From: CAYJAD01 sp964370675
Lineage (GTDB): Bacteria; Desulfobacterota; Desulfovibrionia; Desulfovibrionales; Desulfovibrionaceae
Length of the DNA: 64,000 nt
NCBI GenBank assembly: GCA_964370675.1
Contig: CAYJKC010000005.1
Location: 1 to 64,000 of the forward strand
Direction: 5' to 3'
Positions 1 through 8,093 of this stretch are shown piece after piece (the first letter of the stretch is position 1; every line of letters starts with the position of its first letter). Below the pieces are notes generated by a model that was not told the origin of the DNA, did no database searches, and saw only the letters and a list, made by a program, of their open reading frames with translations. Position numbers and translations under genes: made by a program.

Positions 1-1667
1 AACATGTTTCATGGATTGGCAAAGACATGGACGCCAATACCAATAAGTCAAAAGAATTGGTGCGCATGGCGGTTGAAAAATTACGCCGCAATACTCCACT
101 CACAGCACAATCTTTTGCAGTTAACAAAAAAGTATTGGTCATTGGTGGCGGTGTGGCAGGCATTCAAGCAGCCTTAGACTGTGCTGATGGTGGTATTCCT
201 GTAGTTATGGTAGAAAGGGAACCAACCATTGGTGGAAAAATGGCTAAGCTTGATAAAACCTTCCCTACGGTTGATTGCTCTGCCTGTATTCTTGGACCAA
301 AGATGGTAGACATAGCCCAACATCCTAATATTACACTGTATGCCTATTCTGAAATTCAAGAAATATTTGGCTACGTGGGTAACTTCATGGTGCGCATTCG
401 CAAAAAAGTTGCCTATGTTGATTGGGATAAGTGCACAGGATGTGGAGAATGTGTTGAAAAATGTCCGGTTAAAGCCCCTGATGTTTTTAATGAAAAAGTG
501 TCAACATCTGGTGCTATTACCATTGCGTTTCCTCAAGCCATACCCAAAAAAGCTGTAATTAATAATGCTCATTGTTTGAAGTTAAATAAGGGCAAGTGTG
601 GGCTTTGTGCTAAAAAGTGCCCCACCAATGCCATTAACTTTATCCAAGAAGAAGAAATAATTACCGAAGAAGTTGGCAGTATTATAGCTGCCACCGGTTA
701 TGAACTCATGGACTGGACCATATATGAAGAATATGGTGCAGGACGTTACCCTGATGTCATAACATCCATGCAATATGAGCGTTTAATGAATGCATCTGGT
801 CCTACTCATGGGCATATTATTCGCCCCTCTGATGGCAAGGAACCAAAAAATGTTGTTTTTATTCAATGCGTTGGCTCACGCGATCCATCCATAGGTCGCC
901 CCTACTGTTCAGGCTTTTGCTGTATGTATACGGCAAAGCAAGCAATTCTCACCAAGGACCACATACCAGATTCACAATCTCATATCTTCTATATGGATAT
1001 ACGCGCACCAGGAAAAATGTATGATGAGTTTACCCGTCGTGCCGCTGTTGAATACGGTGCAAATTATATCCGCGGGCGTGTTTCATCCATTTATCCTGAT
1101 GGTAAGGGACAATATGTGGTTAGTGGTGTTGATACATTACTTGGAGAAAAAACAGAAATCCTTGCAGATTTAGTAGTACTTGCAGTAGGTATTGATGCTT
1201 CAAGTGGTGCATCAAGTCTTGCAGAAATGATGCGTGTAACCTATGATGCGCACGGCTTTTTCATGGAAGGTCACCCCAAGTTAAAACCAGTTGAAACTAA
1301 TACTGCAGGGGTGTTTCTTGCTGGCGCATGCCAAGGGCCAAAGGATATACCATCCTCTGTAGCTCAAGGTTCTGCCGCTGCTGCTAAAGTATTATCATTA
1401 TTCTCTAAAGACACCTTAGAAAATAACCCTCAAATCGCCACCATTAATATGAGTCGTTGTGTTAGTTGTGGTAAATGCGTACGCGTTTGCCCATTTGGGG
1501 CCATACGTGAACTTATTGTACGCGGAGAGTTAAAATACCAAGTGTTACCAACTGTGTGTCAAGGTTGTGGATTATGTACAGCTACTTGTCCACAAGGAGC
1601 TGTGCAATTAGCTCACTTTACCGACGATCAAATTCTTGCGGAGGTTAATGCCCTATGCCGCAGCTAG
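1..1667 (+). CDS. hdrA: Heterodisulfide reductase subunit A-like protein (HdrA), 5' truncated
   Basis: Iron-sulfur flavoprotein, the electron-bifurcating core of Hdr complexes. The frame is open from base 3. The residues before the first ATG (base 27), HVSWIGKD, followed by a KSKELVRMAVEK stretch match the interior of full-length HdrA, so the gene begins upstream of the window and that ATG is not its start. Visible parts are an FAD-binding GGGVAGIQAAL motif, the HdrA-typical DCSACILGPKM segment, two central Cys clusters (CTGCGECVEKCP and a CGLCAKKCP group) and two C-terminal 4Fe-4S motifs (CVSCGKCVRVCP, CQGCGLCTATCP). It overlaps the next gene by 13 nt, which suggests translational coupling. 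The adjacent Flx-type genes indicate NADH-linked electron transfer rather than the Qmo complex. Family assignment is firm; physiological partners are inferred. Confidence 0.88.
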   Translation, partial: HVSWIGKDMDANTNKSKELVRMAVEKLRRNTPLTAQSFAVNKKVLVIGGGVAGIQAALDCADGGIPVVMVEREPTIGGKMAKLDKTFPTVDCSACILGPKMVDIAQHPNITLYAYSEIQEIFGYVGNFMVRIRKKVAYVDWDKCTGCGECVEKCPVKAPDVFNEKVSTSGAITIAFPQAIPKKAVINNAHCLKLNKGKCGLCAKKCPTNAINFIQEEEIITEEVGSIIAATGYELMDWTIYEEYGAGRYPDVITSMQYERLMNASGPTHGHIIRPSDGKEPKNVVFIQCVGSRDPSIGRPYCSGFCCMYTAKQAILTKDHIPDSQSHIFYMDIRAPGKMYDEFTRRAAVEYGANYIRGRVSSIYPDGKGQYVVSGVDTLLGEKTEILADLVVLAVGIDASSGASSLAEMMRVTYDAHGFFMEGHPKLKPVETNTAGVFLAGACQGPKDIPSSVAQGSAAAAKVLSLFSKDTLENNPQIATINMSRCVSCGKCVRVCPFGAIRELIVRGELKYQVLPTVCQGCGLCTATCPQGAVQLAHFTDDQILAEVNALCRS

Positions 1668-3112
1668 AAAATAAAGAACTAAGAATTGTTGGCTTTTTAT
1701 GTAACTGGTGCTCCTATGGTGGAGCTGATACCGCAGGTGTTGCAAGAGCCACCCAACCAACGGACTTACGTATTATTCGCGTACCTTGCTCCGGCAGAGT
1801 TGATCCATTATTTGCCATGCGCGCCCTTTTAGACGGTGCAGACGGAGTATTAGTATCTGGTTGCCACCCACGCGATTGCCACTATACTTCTGGCAATTAC
1901 TATGCGCGTCGTCGCTTAGAAATACTTAAACACTTCTTGCCAGTGCTTGGAATTGATGCAAGGCGTTTTGAATATACTTGGGTTTCTGCCTCAGAAGGTC
2001 AGAAATGGCAAAAAGTTGTCACGATGTTTACTGAGCAAATTCACGAGCTTGGTCCAGCACCACGCATAGAAGATAGTGAACCTCTCTACACCTTGGCAGA
2101 ACATGTGCTAACTTCACTGCGCCCCTTGGGTACAGGTGTTGCTGGCAATGGCGCACTTAATGAATTAAAAGAAGCCATTAAGCAAAAATTGCCCGAGCTT
2201 GAATGTGTCATTGGTTGGAAACAAGGTTATGATGCTGCCCATGCCATGCCACACTTTATGTATGAAGATTGCGATGTAGATGCCTTGCAGTGGGGACCAT
2301 TTAACGTGCACAACTTAGCCACCTATCTTTCCTCTTGGCGAGGGAAAAAAATTGGCATAGTAGTTAAAGGGTGCGATTCGCGCTCCGTAGTAGAACTTAT
2401 TCAGGAAAAAATTGTCGAGCGCGATGATGTGTTTATATTTAGCCTACCTTGTGAAGGAACATTAAATATGTCTAGGGTAGATGAAACCCTTGGACGTTAT
2501 AATAAAATTGATGCAGTCAGTACCACTGATACTAGCGTAAGCATAGTGGCTGATGGCATTGAGCATTCTTTTAGCATGCAAGACTTTGCTCAAGACAAAT
2601 GCCATAATTGCACAAATCCAGCGGCGGTAGAGGCAGATATGCGCCTTGGTGGTCCGCCAGCGCCCATTGGGCAAGGTCAAGCTATGCCACCAGAACTGGC
2701 TCTTTTAGATAGCATGAGCTTAGAAGAGCGACGTAGTTTTTGGCGTGGGCATATGGAGCGTTGCATACGCTGTTATGCCTGCCGCAATGCCTGCCCCATG
2801 TGCGTTTGTCGTGATTATTGTATTGCCGAAACACGCACTCCACATTGGCTCACCCAAGATGATAGTGTTAAAGAAAAGCTTTATTTTCAAACCATTCATG
2901 CTTTGCACTTGGCTGGACGTTGCACTGGATGTGGTGAATGCCAAAGGGCATGCCCCATTAATATACCCATATTAGCTTTACGCCAACAATTAGAGCGTGC
3001 CGTTGGGCAAATCTTTGAGGGTTACAAACCAGGCATGAACAAAGATGCCATCCCGCCTCTTTTAGGCTATGCATTAGAGGAAAAGAATATAACTGAGAGG
3101 GAATGGAAATGA
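1655..3112 (+). CDS. flxDC: Fused FlxD (MvhD-like) / FlxC-like iron-sulfur protein
   Basis: 485 residues with two clear parts. Residues 1-140 resemble the MvhD/FrhD delta subunit, a small 2Fe-2S protein that docks on HdrA; Cys16, Cys19, Cys45, Cys70 and Cys75 are the likely ligands (CNWCSYGGAD and GCHPRDC motifs). From about residue 150 the protein resembles iron-sulfur subunits of the FlxC/F420-hydrogenase-beta type. It carries a CxxC near 312 and C-terminal clusters near 369-390 (CIRCYACRNACP) and 423-434 (CTGCGECQRACP). It probably relays electrons between FlxA/FlxB and HdrA. The start overlaps hdrA and the end overlaps flxB by an ATGA. In the Flx-Hdr clusters described for Desulfovibrio these functions are usually listed as separate genes, so the single reading frame is worth noting. 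Symbol by analogy. Confidence 0.7.
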   Translation: MPQLENKELRIVGFLCNWCSYGGADTAGVARATQPTDLRIIRVPCSGRVDPLFAMRALLDGADGVLVSGCHPRDCHYTSGNYYARRRLEILKHFLPVLGIDARRFEYTWVSASEGQKWQKVVTMFTEQIHELGPAPRIEDSEPLYTLAEHVLTSLRPLGTGVAGNGALNELKEAIKQKLPELECVIGWKQGYDAAHAMPHFMYEDCDVDALQWGPFNVHNLATYLSSWRGKKIGIVVKGCDSRSVVELIQEKIVERDDVFIFSLPCEGTLNMSRVDETLGRYNKIDAVSTTDTSVSIVADGIEHSFSMQDFAQDKCHNCTNPAAVEADMRLGGPPAPIGQGQAMPPELALLDSMSLEERRSFWRGHMERCIRCYACRNACPMCVCRDYCIAETRTPHWLTQDDSVKEKLYFQTIHALHLAGRCTGCGECQRACPINIPILALRQQLERAVGQIFEGYKPGMNKDAIPPLLGYALEEKNITEREWK

Positions 3113-4218
3113 GCAGTCTGCACATCTTAAATAAAGACTCACTAAACGAGTTTTTAACCTGGCTTAACACATATAATAAGCAGGATTATCGTGTACTTGT
3201 TCCCACAAGGCGGGGTAAGGCTGTCATTTTTGCTCCCTTTGACCCCCAAAATGAAATATGTTTTGACAAAGCTGCTACCTCGCCAAAGGCAGTGGCATTG
3301 CCTGCGTGTGAAACCTTAATTCATTATAAACAAACTAAAAACCCAGATAATTTAGAGCAAGCGACTCTTACTTTAGAGCATAACCCCAAGGCAACACCTA
3401 CAATTATTTTTGCATGTCGCCCTTGTGATGCTAGGGGCTTTAGTGTGCTAGATAGACCATATACTCAAGGTCCATACCAAGATCCATACTATATGGCAAA
3501 ACGTGCTCAAATGTTAGTTATTACACGTGCATGCACTGAAACATGCTCTACTTGTTTTTGCCATTGGGTTGGATCTGGTCCTTTAGATAAAACCGGCTCT
3601 GACATACTTTTAACCGAACTTGAAACAAGTTATGTTTTACAAGGTGTTAGTGAACAAGGCATAGCTCTTTTAGAGGCTTCATCCTTGTCTAAGGCAGATA
3701 ATTTGCTAGATGATGTCAAAAAAGCCCATGCTGCTGCCGGAGCAAGCCTTGATAAGCGACCAGACCTTAAAAATATTGCTCAAAGCTTAGCTGAGCGCTT
3801 TACTGATGAAGATTTTTGGGCAAAACAAACTGCTCACTGTTTATCTTGCGGAGCATGTACTTATATTTGCCCCACTTGCTATTGCTTCAATATTACAGAT
3901 GAAGGTGATAGTTTTACTCCAGAAGGTGGAAAGCGCATGCGCACTTGGGATACATGCATGGCTTCTCACTTTACCCGTGAGGCCAGCGGACATAATCCGC
4001 GCACAGCCAAGGCCTTACGTATGCGTAATCGCATTACTCATAAATTTAGCTATTATCCACAAGTATGGGAAAATCAATATTCCTGCAATGGATGTGGGCG
4101 TTGCATCAGTCAATGTCCAGTACATCTTGATATTCGTTCCATTGTATTGGCGGCCCTTGAACCAAAGACTGCACCTACAAACGCAACACCTGAAGCCCCC
4201 ACTGCCGCTAAGGATTAG
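3109..4218 (+). CDS. flxB: FlxB-like 4Fe-4S protein (AsrA/HydB type)
   Basis: 369 residues from the ATG at 3109. That start overlaps the upstream stop as ATGA and lies 6-8 nt after a GAGAGGGA ribosome site; an ATG at 3103 is too close to it. The protein resembles the iron-sulfur subunit family of anaerobic sulfite reductase A and bidirectional hydrogenase beta-type subunits. It has Cys-rich segments at about 103 (CRPCDARGF), 143-152 (CTETCSTCFC), 244-260 (CLSCGACTYICP) and 326-337 (CNGCGRCISQCP), the last two being classic 4Fe-4S motifs. By position it should carry electrons from the FAD/NAD subunit encoded next to the HdrA side of the complex. A soluble cytoplasmic location is expected, as no signal peptide or membrane segment is seen. 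Confidence 0.72.
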   Translation: MSSLHILNKDSLNEFLTWLNTYNKQDYRVLVPTRRGKAVIFAPFDPQNEICFDKAATSPKAVALPACETLIHYKQTKNPDNLEQATLTLEHNPKATPTIIFACRPCDARGFSVLDRPYTQGPYQDPYYMAKRAQMLVITRACTETCSTCFCHWVGSGPLDKTGSDILLTELETSYVLQGVSEQGIALLEASSLSKADNLLDDVKKAHAAAGASLDKRPDLKNIAQSLAERFTDEDFWAKQTAHCLSCGACTYICPTCYCFNITDEGDSFTPEGGKRMRTWDTCMASHFTREASGHNPRTAKALRMRNRITHKFSYYPQVWENQYSCNGCGRCISQCPVHLDIRSIVLAALEPKTAPTNATPEAPTAAKD

Positions 4219-4230
4219 TAAGGAGAAAGC

Positions 4231-5517
4231 ATGAGCGCAAAAAAAACATCTACTAAGAAGAATACTGCCAAGTCTGCAGCCTCCAAAGCTACAAAAAAAA
4301 CTAAGCCGGTAGTGGTCAAAGCTACAGCTACGGAGCAAGCTAAGCAACCTAAAGAGACTAAGGCACCTGTAGAACAAAGCGTTGTTAGTAAGAATAATCA
4401 AAGCGTTGAAAATAAAGATATTGCTCCACCAAAAAAAACGGTACAGCAAGAAAAGCAAGCTTTAGAAAGTAAGCCAGTGGATCCACCAGCTAAGGCTACA
4501 AGCATTAGCCCTGCGGTGAAGGAATCGAAAACGCCTGCGCTTAAAAAATCTCAGACCCCAGCCATTAAAAACTCTAAAGTGCCTGCGGTGAAAGAATCTA
4601 AAGCTCCGGCTATTAAAGAAGCCAAGCTTCCTGTGGTACAAGAAGTAAGCAAAATGGCTTGTGCTATACCAAATACACGCACAGCCTTAGGGCCAAACCC
4701 TTACTTGCCATACATTGCAACCATTATGGAAGTGATTGAAGAAACAAGTAATATCAAAACCTTTCGTGTTGTGCTAGATGATGCTGCTGCCATGCAAGCC
4801 TTAACCTTTGGGGCAGGTCAAGTGGGGCAATTATCGGTTTTTGGAGTTGGCGAAGCTACTTTTGTTATTAGTAGCCCCCCATCGCAAAAAGAGTTTTTGC
4901 AATTTTCTGTCATGCGTGTGGGTGAAGTTACAAGGGCATTGCACAAGCTTGCCGCCGGTGATAAAATTGGCGTGCGCGCTCCCCTTGGTAATGCCTTCCC
5001 CTGTGCTTCTTGGCATGGCAAGGATTTATTCTTTATTGGTGGCGGCATTGGCATGGCGCCCATACGCTCCATCATGCTACATACCTTAGAAAATAAAGCC
5101 GACTATGGCAAAATATCCTTGCTTTATGGAGCACGTACACCCAATGATATGGCTTTTAGCTATGAACTTGAAGGCTGGCTTAAGGACCCCAATTTAGACT
5201 GTACCCTAACAATTGATATTCCATTTGGTGGTTGGGACCATAAAGTAGGCCTTATTCCAGATGTACTCACAGATCTAAACCCTGACCCTGCAAAAACCGT
5301 TGCTATCATATGTGGTCCGCCCATTATGATTACCTTTACAGTTCAAGCCCTTATGAAGATGAATTTCACCCCAGAAAATATTATTACCACACTTGAAAAA
5401 CGTATGAAGTGCGGCATCGGCATTTGTGGACGTTGTAATCTAGGTAATAAATACGTCTGTGTTGACGGGCCAGTATTTTCATGGGCAGAACTTAATCACC
5501 TGCCACCGGAATTATAA
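4231..5517 (+). CDS. flxA: FlxA-like FAD/NAD(P)-binding oxidoreductase with Lys/Pro/Ala-rich N-terminal tail
   Basis: 428 residues. The catalytic part starts near residue 142 and has the ferredoxin-NADP reductase fold: an FAD-binding segment (FVISSPPS), a nucleotide-binding GGGIGMAPIRS loop near 270-282, and a C-terminal 2Fe-2S group (Cys394, 399, 402, 410) as in AsrB and dihydroorotate dehydrogenase K subunits. It is the likely NADH entry point of the Hdr-Flx complex. Residues 1-141 are an extra low-complexity tail rich in Lys, Ala, Pro and Thr. The tail includes six imperfect octapeptide repeats of the form PAxKESKx at residues 94-141 (bases 4510-4653). The annotated start has a strong AAGGAG site 7 nt upstream; the internal ATG at 4654 has none, so the tail is probably translated. 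Confidence 0.75.
   Translation: MSAKKTSTKKNTAKSAASKATKKTKPVVVKATATEQAKQPKETKAPVEQSVVSKNNQSVENKDIAPPKKTVQQEKQALESKPVDPPAKATSISPAVKESKTPALKKSQTPAIKNSKVPAVKESKAPAIKEAKLPVVQEVSKMACAIPNTRTALGPNPYLPYIATIMEVIEETSNIKTFRVVLDDAAAMQALTFGAGQVGQLSVFGVGEATFVISSPPSQKEFLQFSVMRVGEVTRALHKLAAGDKIGVRAPLGNAFPCASWHGKDLFFIGGGIGMAPIRSIMLHTLENKADYGKISLLYGARTPNDMAFSYELEGWLKDPNLDCTLTIDIPFGGWDHKVGLIPDVLTDLNPDPAKTVAIICGPPIMITFTVQALMKMNFTPENIITTLEKRMKCGIGICGRCNLGNKYVCVDGPVFSWAELNHLPPEL
4510..4653 (+). repeat. Six imperfect 24-bp repeats inside flxA
   Basis: In-frame units of 24 bp encode PAVKESKT, PALKKSQT, PAIKNSKV, PAVKESKA, PAIKEAKL and PVVQEVSK. Units 1 and 4 are nearly identical in DNA, which suggests expansion of a 72-bp block. 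The sixth unit is the most diverged. Such Lys/Pro/Ala repeats resemble histone-H1-like or linker tails and are probably disordered. Confidence 0.85.
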
Positions 5518-5531
5518 ATTATAAAAGTAAA

Positions 5532-5945
5532 GGGGAGAGTTAAAACTCTCCTCTCAGACTGATGACAAACCCCGTTACGGGCGTTTGTGCCACCTAAGCA
5601 AGCACAGCTTGCTTGGTAGTAAGGCACGAAAATCAGTCATTTAACGGGCAAGCAAAGCTCGCCCTATTCCTAATTTATCGATCGTGCTGACTTTGTCAGC
5701 ACTCTGAGGGGAGAGTTAAAACTCTCCTCTCAGACTGATGACAAACCCCGTTACGGGCGTTTGTGCCACCTAAGCAAGCACAGCTTGCTTGGTAGTAAGG
5801 CACGAAAATCAGTCATTTAACGGGCAAGCAAAGCTCGCCCTATTCCTAATTTATCGATCGTGCTGACTTTGTCAGCACTCTGAGGGGAGAGCTAAAACTC
5901 TCCCCTCATTGATAACAAACCCCCTTAATGGTGTTTGTGTCATTA
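5532..5945. repeat. 176-bp tandem repeat, two identical copies plus a degenerate partial third, rich in hairpins
   Basis: Copies span 5532-5707 and 5708-5883 and are identical by eye. A diverged partial third copy runs from 5884 to about 5945. In copy 1 the following stems are visible: GGAGAGTT/AACTCTCC at 5534-5551; an outer GACTGAT/ATCAGTC pair (5557-5563 with 5632-5638) enclosing an ACAAAC/GTTTGT hairpin and an AAGCAAG/CTTGCTT hairpin closed by GCC/GGC; a GGGCaAGC/GCTcGCCC hairpin (5646-5664); and GTGCTGAC/GTCAGCAC (5684-5702). This accounts for the gene-free stretch between flxA and the small gene at 5950. No T-run follows the stems, so a simple terminator is not a good explanation. It could be a structured RNA or a dispersed palindromic element. 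Confidence 0.9.
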
Positions 5946-5949
5946 ATTC

Positions 5950-6279
5950 TTATTCATCTTCATCATCATTATGTTCAAAAATATCTGCACCATAACGGCT
6001 ATTACTCACAATACCTGCAAAATAATTAAGCCCTGCTAAAAAAGTCATATTATTTTTCGCTCTTGCTACAAGAAGCACATGGTCAAAATCACGTATAATA
6101 AACATACCACCACTTTGTTCTCTATAAACAGCACACCAAATCTTATTATCATCACCAAGGCAAGAATGTATTGGGCCAGCGGGTTTGAGGTCGTCATTCA
6201 GGTTAAAACTGGTAGCATCAGCAACTTTAGTGTGTAAACGTGTGCCACACCATTCTAAATCATAATATTCACAACTCAT
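5950..6279 (-). CDS. Uncharacterised small protein with acidic C-terminus
   Basis: 109 residues from the ATG at 6279. That start is chosen because an AAGGAT ribosome site lies 6 nt upstream, overlapping the last codons and stop of tmk; a longer frame to 6360 lies inside tmk. The sequence is soluble and mixed, with Cys4, Cys12, Cys43 and Cys50, and ends in a very acidic tail (EHNDDEDE). I recognise no family. The 1-nt gap to tmk suggests it is the last gene of the yhaM-tmk transcript. Its 3' end abuts the degenerate copy of the 176-bp repeat. A real gene is likely from the coupling and the good ribosome site; the function is unknown. Confidence 0.6.
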   Translation of the reverse strand: MSCEYYDLEWCGTRLHTKVADATSFNLNDDLKPAGPIHSCLGDDNKIWCAVYREQSGGMFIIRDFDHVLLVARAKNNMTFLAGLNYFAGIVSNSRYGADIFEHNDDEDE

Positions 6280-6280
6280 A

Positions 6281-6919
6281 CTATATCCTTTTTTTAAGAG
6301 CATCTTCCACGGCTTGAATGCAATGCTCAATGACGATTTGGGGGTTATTGTTGGCATCAATAATATTTATACGTTTGGGTTCTAACTGTGCGCGAACATG
6401 ATAATTTTTTCGTACCTGCTCATGAAAACTAACACTTTCTAAGTCAAAACGTTTTTCATTTTCACCTTGAACCTTGGCATCATTTCGCATAGTTGCCCGT
6501 TTAAGTCCAATCTCAATGGGCACATCAAGCAATAAGGTTAACTCTGGCCAAAGATTGCCAGTACACATTTTATGTAAATGCAATAAAGACTCTATATCAA
6601 GCCCACGCCCTGCACCTTGATAAGCTATGGTAGAGTCCACATAGCGATCACAAAGCACAAATTGCCCTTGCTTAAGAGCAGGCTTGATAACTTCTTGCAC
6701 GTGCTGTGCCCTATCGGCTAAAAATAAAAAAAGCTCTGCCTCAGGGCATATGCTGCTTTGCTCATTAAGCAAAGTTTTTCGCAAACTTTGCCCAAGGGCA
6801 CTGCCCCCTGGCTCACGAGTGCAAATAACTTTGTGCCCTTGCTTAATTAAATATTCATAAAGTCCTTTTATGGCAGTGCTTTTACCAGATCCCTCTATAC
6901 CTTCAAAAGAGACAAACAT
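6281..6919 (-). CDS. tmk: Thymidylate kinase
   Basis: 212 residues, the usual length. Phosphorylates dTMP to dTDP in the cytoplasm for dTTP supply. The P-loop EGIEGSGKST is at residues 6-15. The DRY motif with the following STIAYQGAGRG segment, which binds the nucleotide, is near 93-109, and a LID-region Arg cluster follows. The start lies 25 nt inside the 3' end of the upstream YhaM-like gene and has a GGGGAAGAG ribosome site, so the two genes are co-transcribed and probably translationally coupled. Confidence 0.96.
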   Translation of the reverse strand: MFVSFEGIEGSGKSTAIKGLYEYLIKQGHKVICTREPGGSALGQSLRKTLLNEQSSICPEAELFLFLADRAQHVQEVIKPALKQGQFVLCDRYVDSTIAYQGAGRGLDIESLLHLHKMCTGNLWPELTLLLDVPIEIGLKRATMRNDAKVQGENEKRFDLESVSFHEQVRKNYHVRAQLEPKRINIIDANNNPQIVIEHCIQAVEDALKKRI

Positions 6920-7914
6920 TGCTCTTCCCCTTTATTTTTTGTAGGTGCAAGCTTAGCTTTTGCTTCCGGAGTGCGCTTAGGTTTATACATGTATCGTTCA
7001 AGGGTTGGCTGGTAGCTTGACCAAGTGTCACACTCTGCACCTTCAAAAATATGTCTGCACTGAGCCATCTTGGCATCAATATTATCAGCAAAGTGTAAAA
7101 GCATGGCCTCGGCAGTTTGGGGCAAGCGCGATGCACCAAAGGTGTAACTACCATGATGACTTAGGATAAGATGCTTAAAGTGCTCAATTAATTCTTGCTC
7201 TAAGCCAGAATTGTCCAAGTATTTTTGCAAATGCTCAAGCCCTAAGTCCACATGTCCAATTAAACGACCTGTAGTGGTATAATCATTAACCAAGCCGCCT
7301 GAAAGCTCCCATATTTTACCAAAATCATGAAATATGGCACCGGCTAAAAGTGTTTGTTTATCAAGTTCAACATAGTGACTTGCAATATCACGCACAAGTT
7401 TTACCACACCTAAGGTGTGTTCAAGCAAACCACCAGTATAAGCGTGGTGCACACCCTTAGCGGCTGGAGCTTTTAAAAAGTTTTTATGGATCTCATCATC
7501 ATTTAACACTGAAAAAACAAATTTATGCCATGCTCCATGACTAAACTCTTGCTTGCATAATTGGCACAGTTCTTCCCACATTTCCTTAGGATCACGAGGG
7601 CTTGATGGCAAAAAATCTGTCATATCAAGTTTTGCGCATTGTTCTTCATCTAAAATAGTCATTTGGTCTATGACAATTTGAACTTGATCACGGTATAATG
7701 AACTTCTACCCACCACCTCTACAAACATGCCAGGACTTAGATTAGTAAATTCCTGACTAAGTGGGCTCCAAATTTTACCATCCAAACTACGCGTGGCAGT
7801 TGTTAATGCCAACTTCCAATAAGGGCCGTTGCGGGCTTGTTGTATTGATGCAGCCGATAATAAAAATATATCACGAATTTCCGTATCAGCAGTAATATCG
7901 TTTGAATTTTGCAT
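6895..7914 (-). CDS. yhaM: 3'-5' exoribonuclease YhaM family protein (OB-fold plus HD domain)
   Basis: 339 residues. The N-terminal part (about 15-105) looks like an OB-fold nucleic-acid-binding domain (GPYWKLALTTATRSLDGKIW). The centre holds an HD phosphohydrolase-type metal site: HHAYTGGLLEHT, then HDFGKI, then LSHHGSYTFG. This arrangement is that of YhaM/Cbf1 3'-5' exonucleases acting on single-stranded RNA or DNA. It overlaps tmk by 25 nt. The YhaO/YhaN pair, neighbours of yhaM in Bacillus, are also in this window at 37052-42426 but in a separate operon. The start at 7914 has a short AAGG site upstream. Confidence 0.85.
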   Translation of the reverse strand: MQNSNDITADTEIRDIFLLSAASIQQARNGPYWKLALTTATRSLDGKIWSPLSQEFTNLSPGMFVEVVGRSSLYRDQVQIVIDQMTILDEEQCAKLDMTDFLPSSPRDPKEMWEELCQLCKQEFSHGAWHKFVFSVLNDDEIHKNFLKAPAAKGVHHAYTGGLLEHTLGVVKLVRDIASHYVELDKQTLLAGAIFHDFGKIWELSGGLVNDYTTTGRLIGHVDLGLEHLQKYLDNSGLEQELIEHFKHLILSHHGSYTFGASRLPQTAEAMLLHFADNIDAKMAQCRHIFEGAECDTWSSYQPTLERYMYKPKRTPEAKAKLAPTKNKGEEQCLSLLKV

Positions 7915-7960
7915 ATGATACCTTGGTTGAAAGTTAAAAATTAGTAAAACACAAAAAAAC

Positions 7961-7988
7961 TTGTACTCTTTTTAGCACTGTGTAAAAT
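7961..7988 (+). promoter_or_regulatory. Possible sigma-70 promoter for surE
   Basis: TTGTAC at 7961-7966 and TAAAAT at 7983-7988 are separated by 16 bp, in the divergent region between yhaM and surE. It would give a leader of about 100 nt before the surE start. Motif reading only. Confidence 0.4.
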
Positions 7989-8093
7989 GTACCCGCAAGA
8001 TAGTTTTTGGGGGTCACTATTGTAGTTGAAGAAAAAGTCATTTTCTAAAAACGAGCACCTCTTACATTTCCTTTTTTTTGGAGCTCTTGTCAA

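Noticed and set aside
1..5517. Qmo complex (quinone-interacting membrane oxidoreductase)
   Set aside because: There is no QmoC-like membrane subunit and no second QmoA/B flavoprotein; MvhD and FNR-type subunits indicate Hdr-Flx.
5532..5883. CRISPR array
   Set aside because: The repeat unit is 176 bp, contiguous and without spacers; no cas genes are near.
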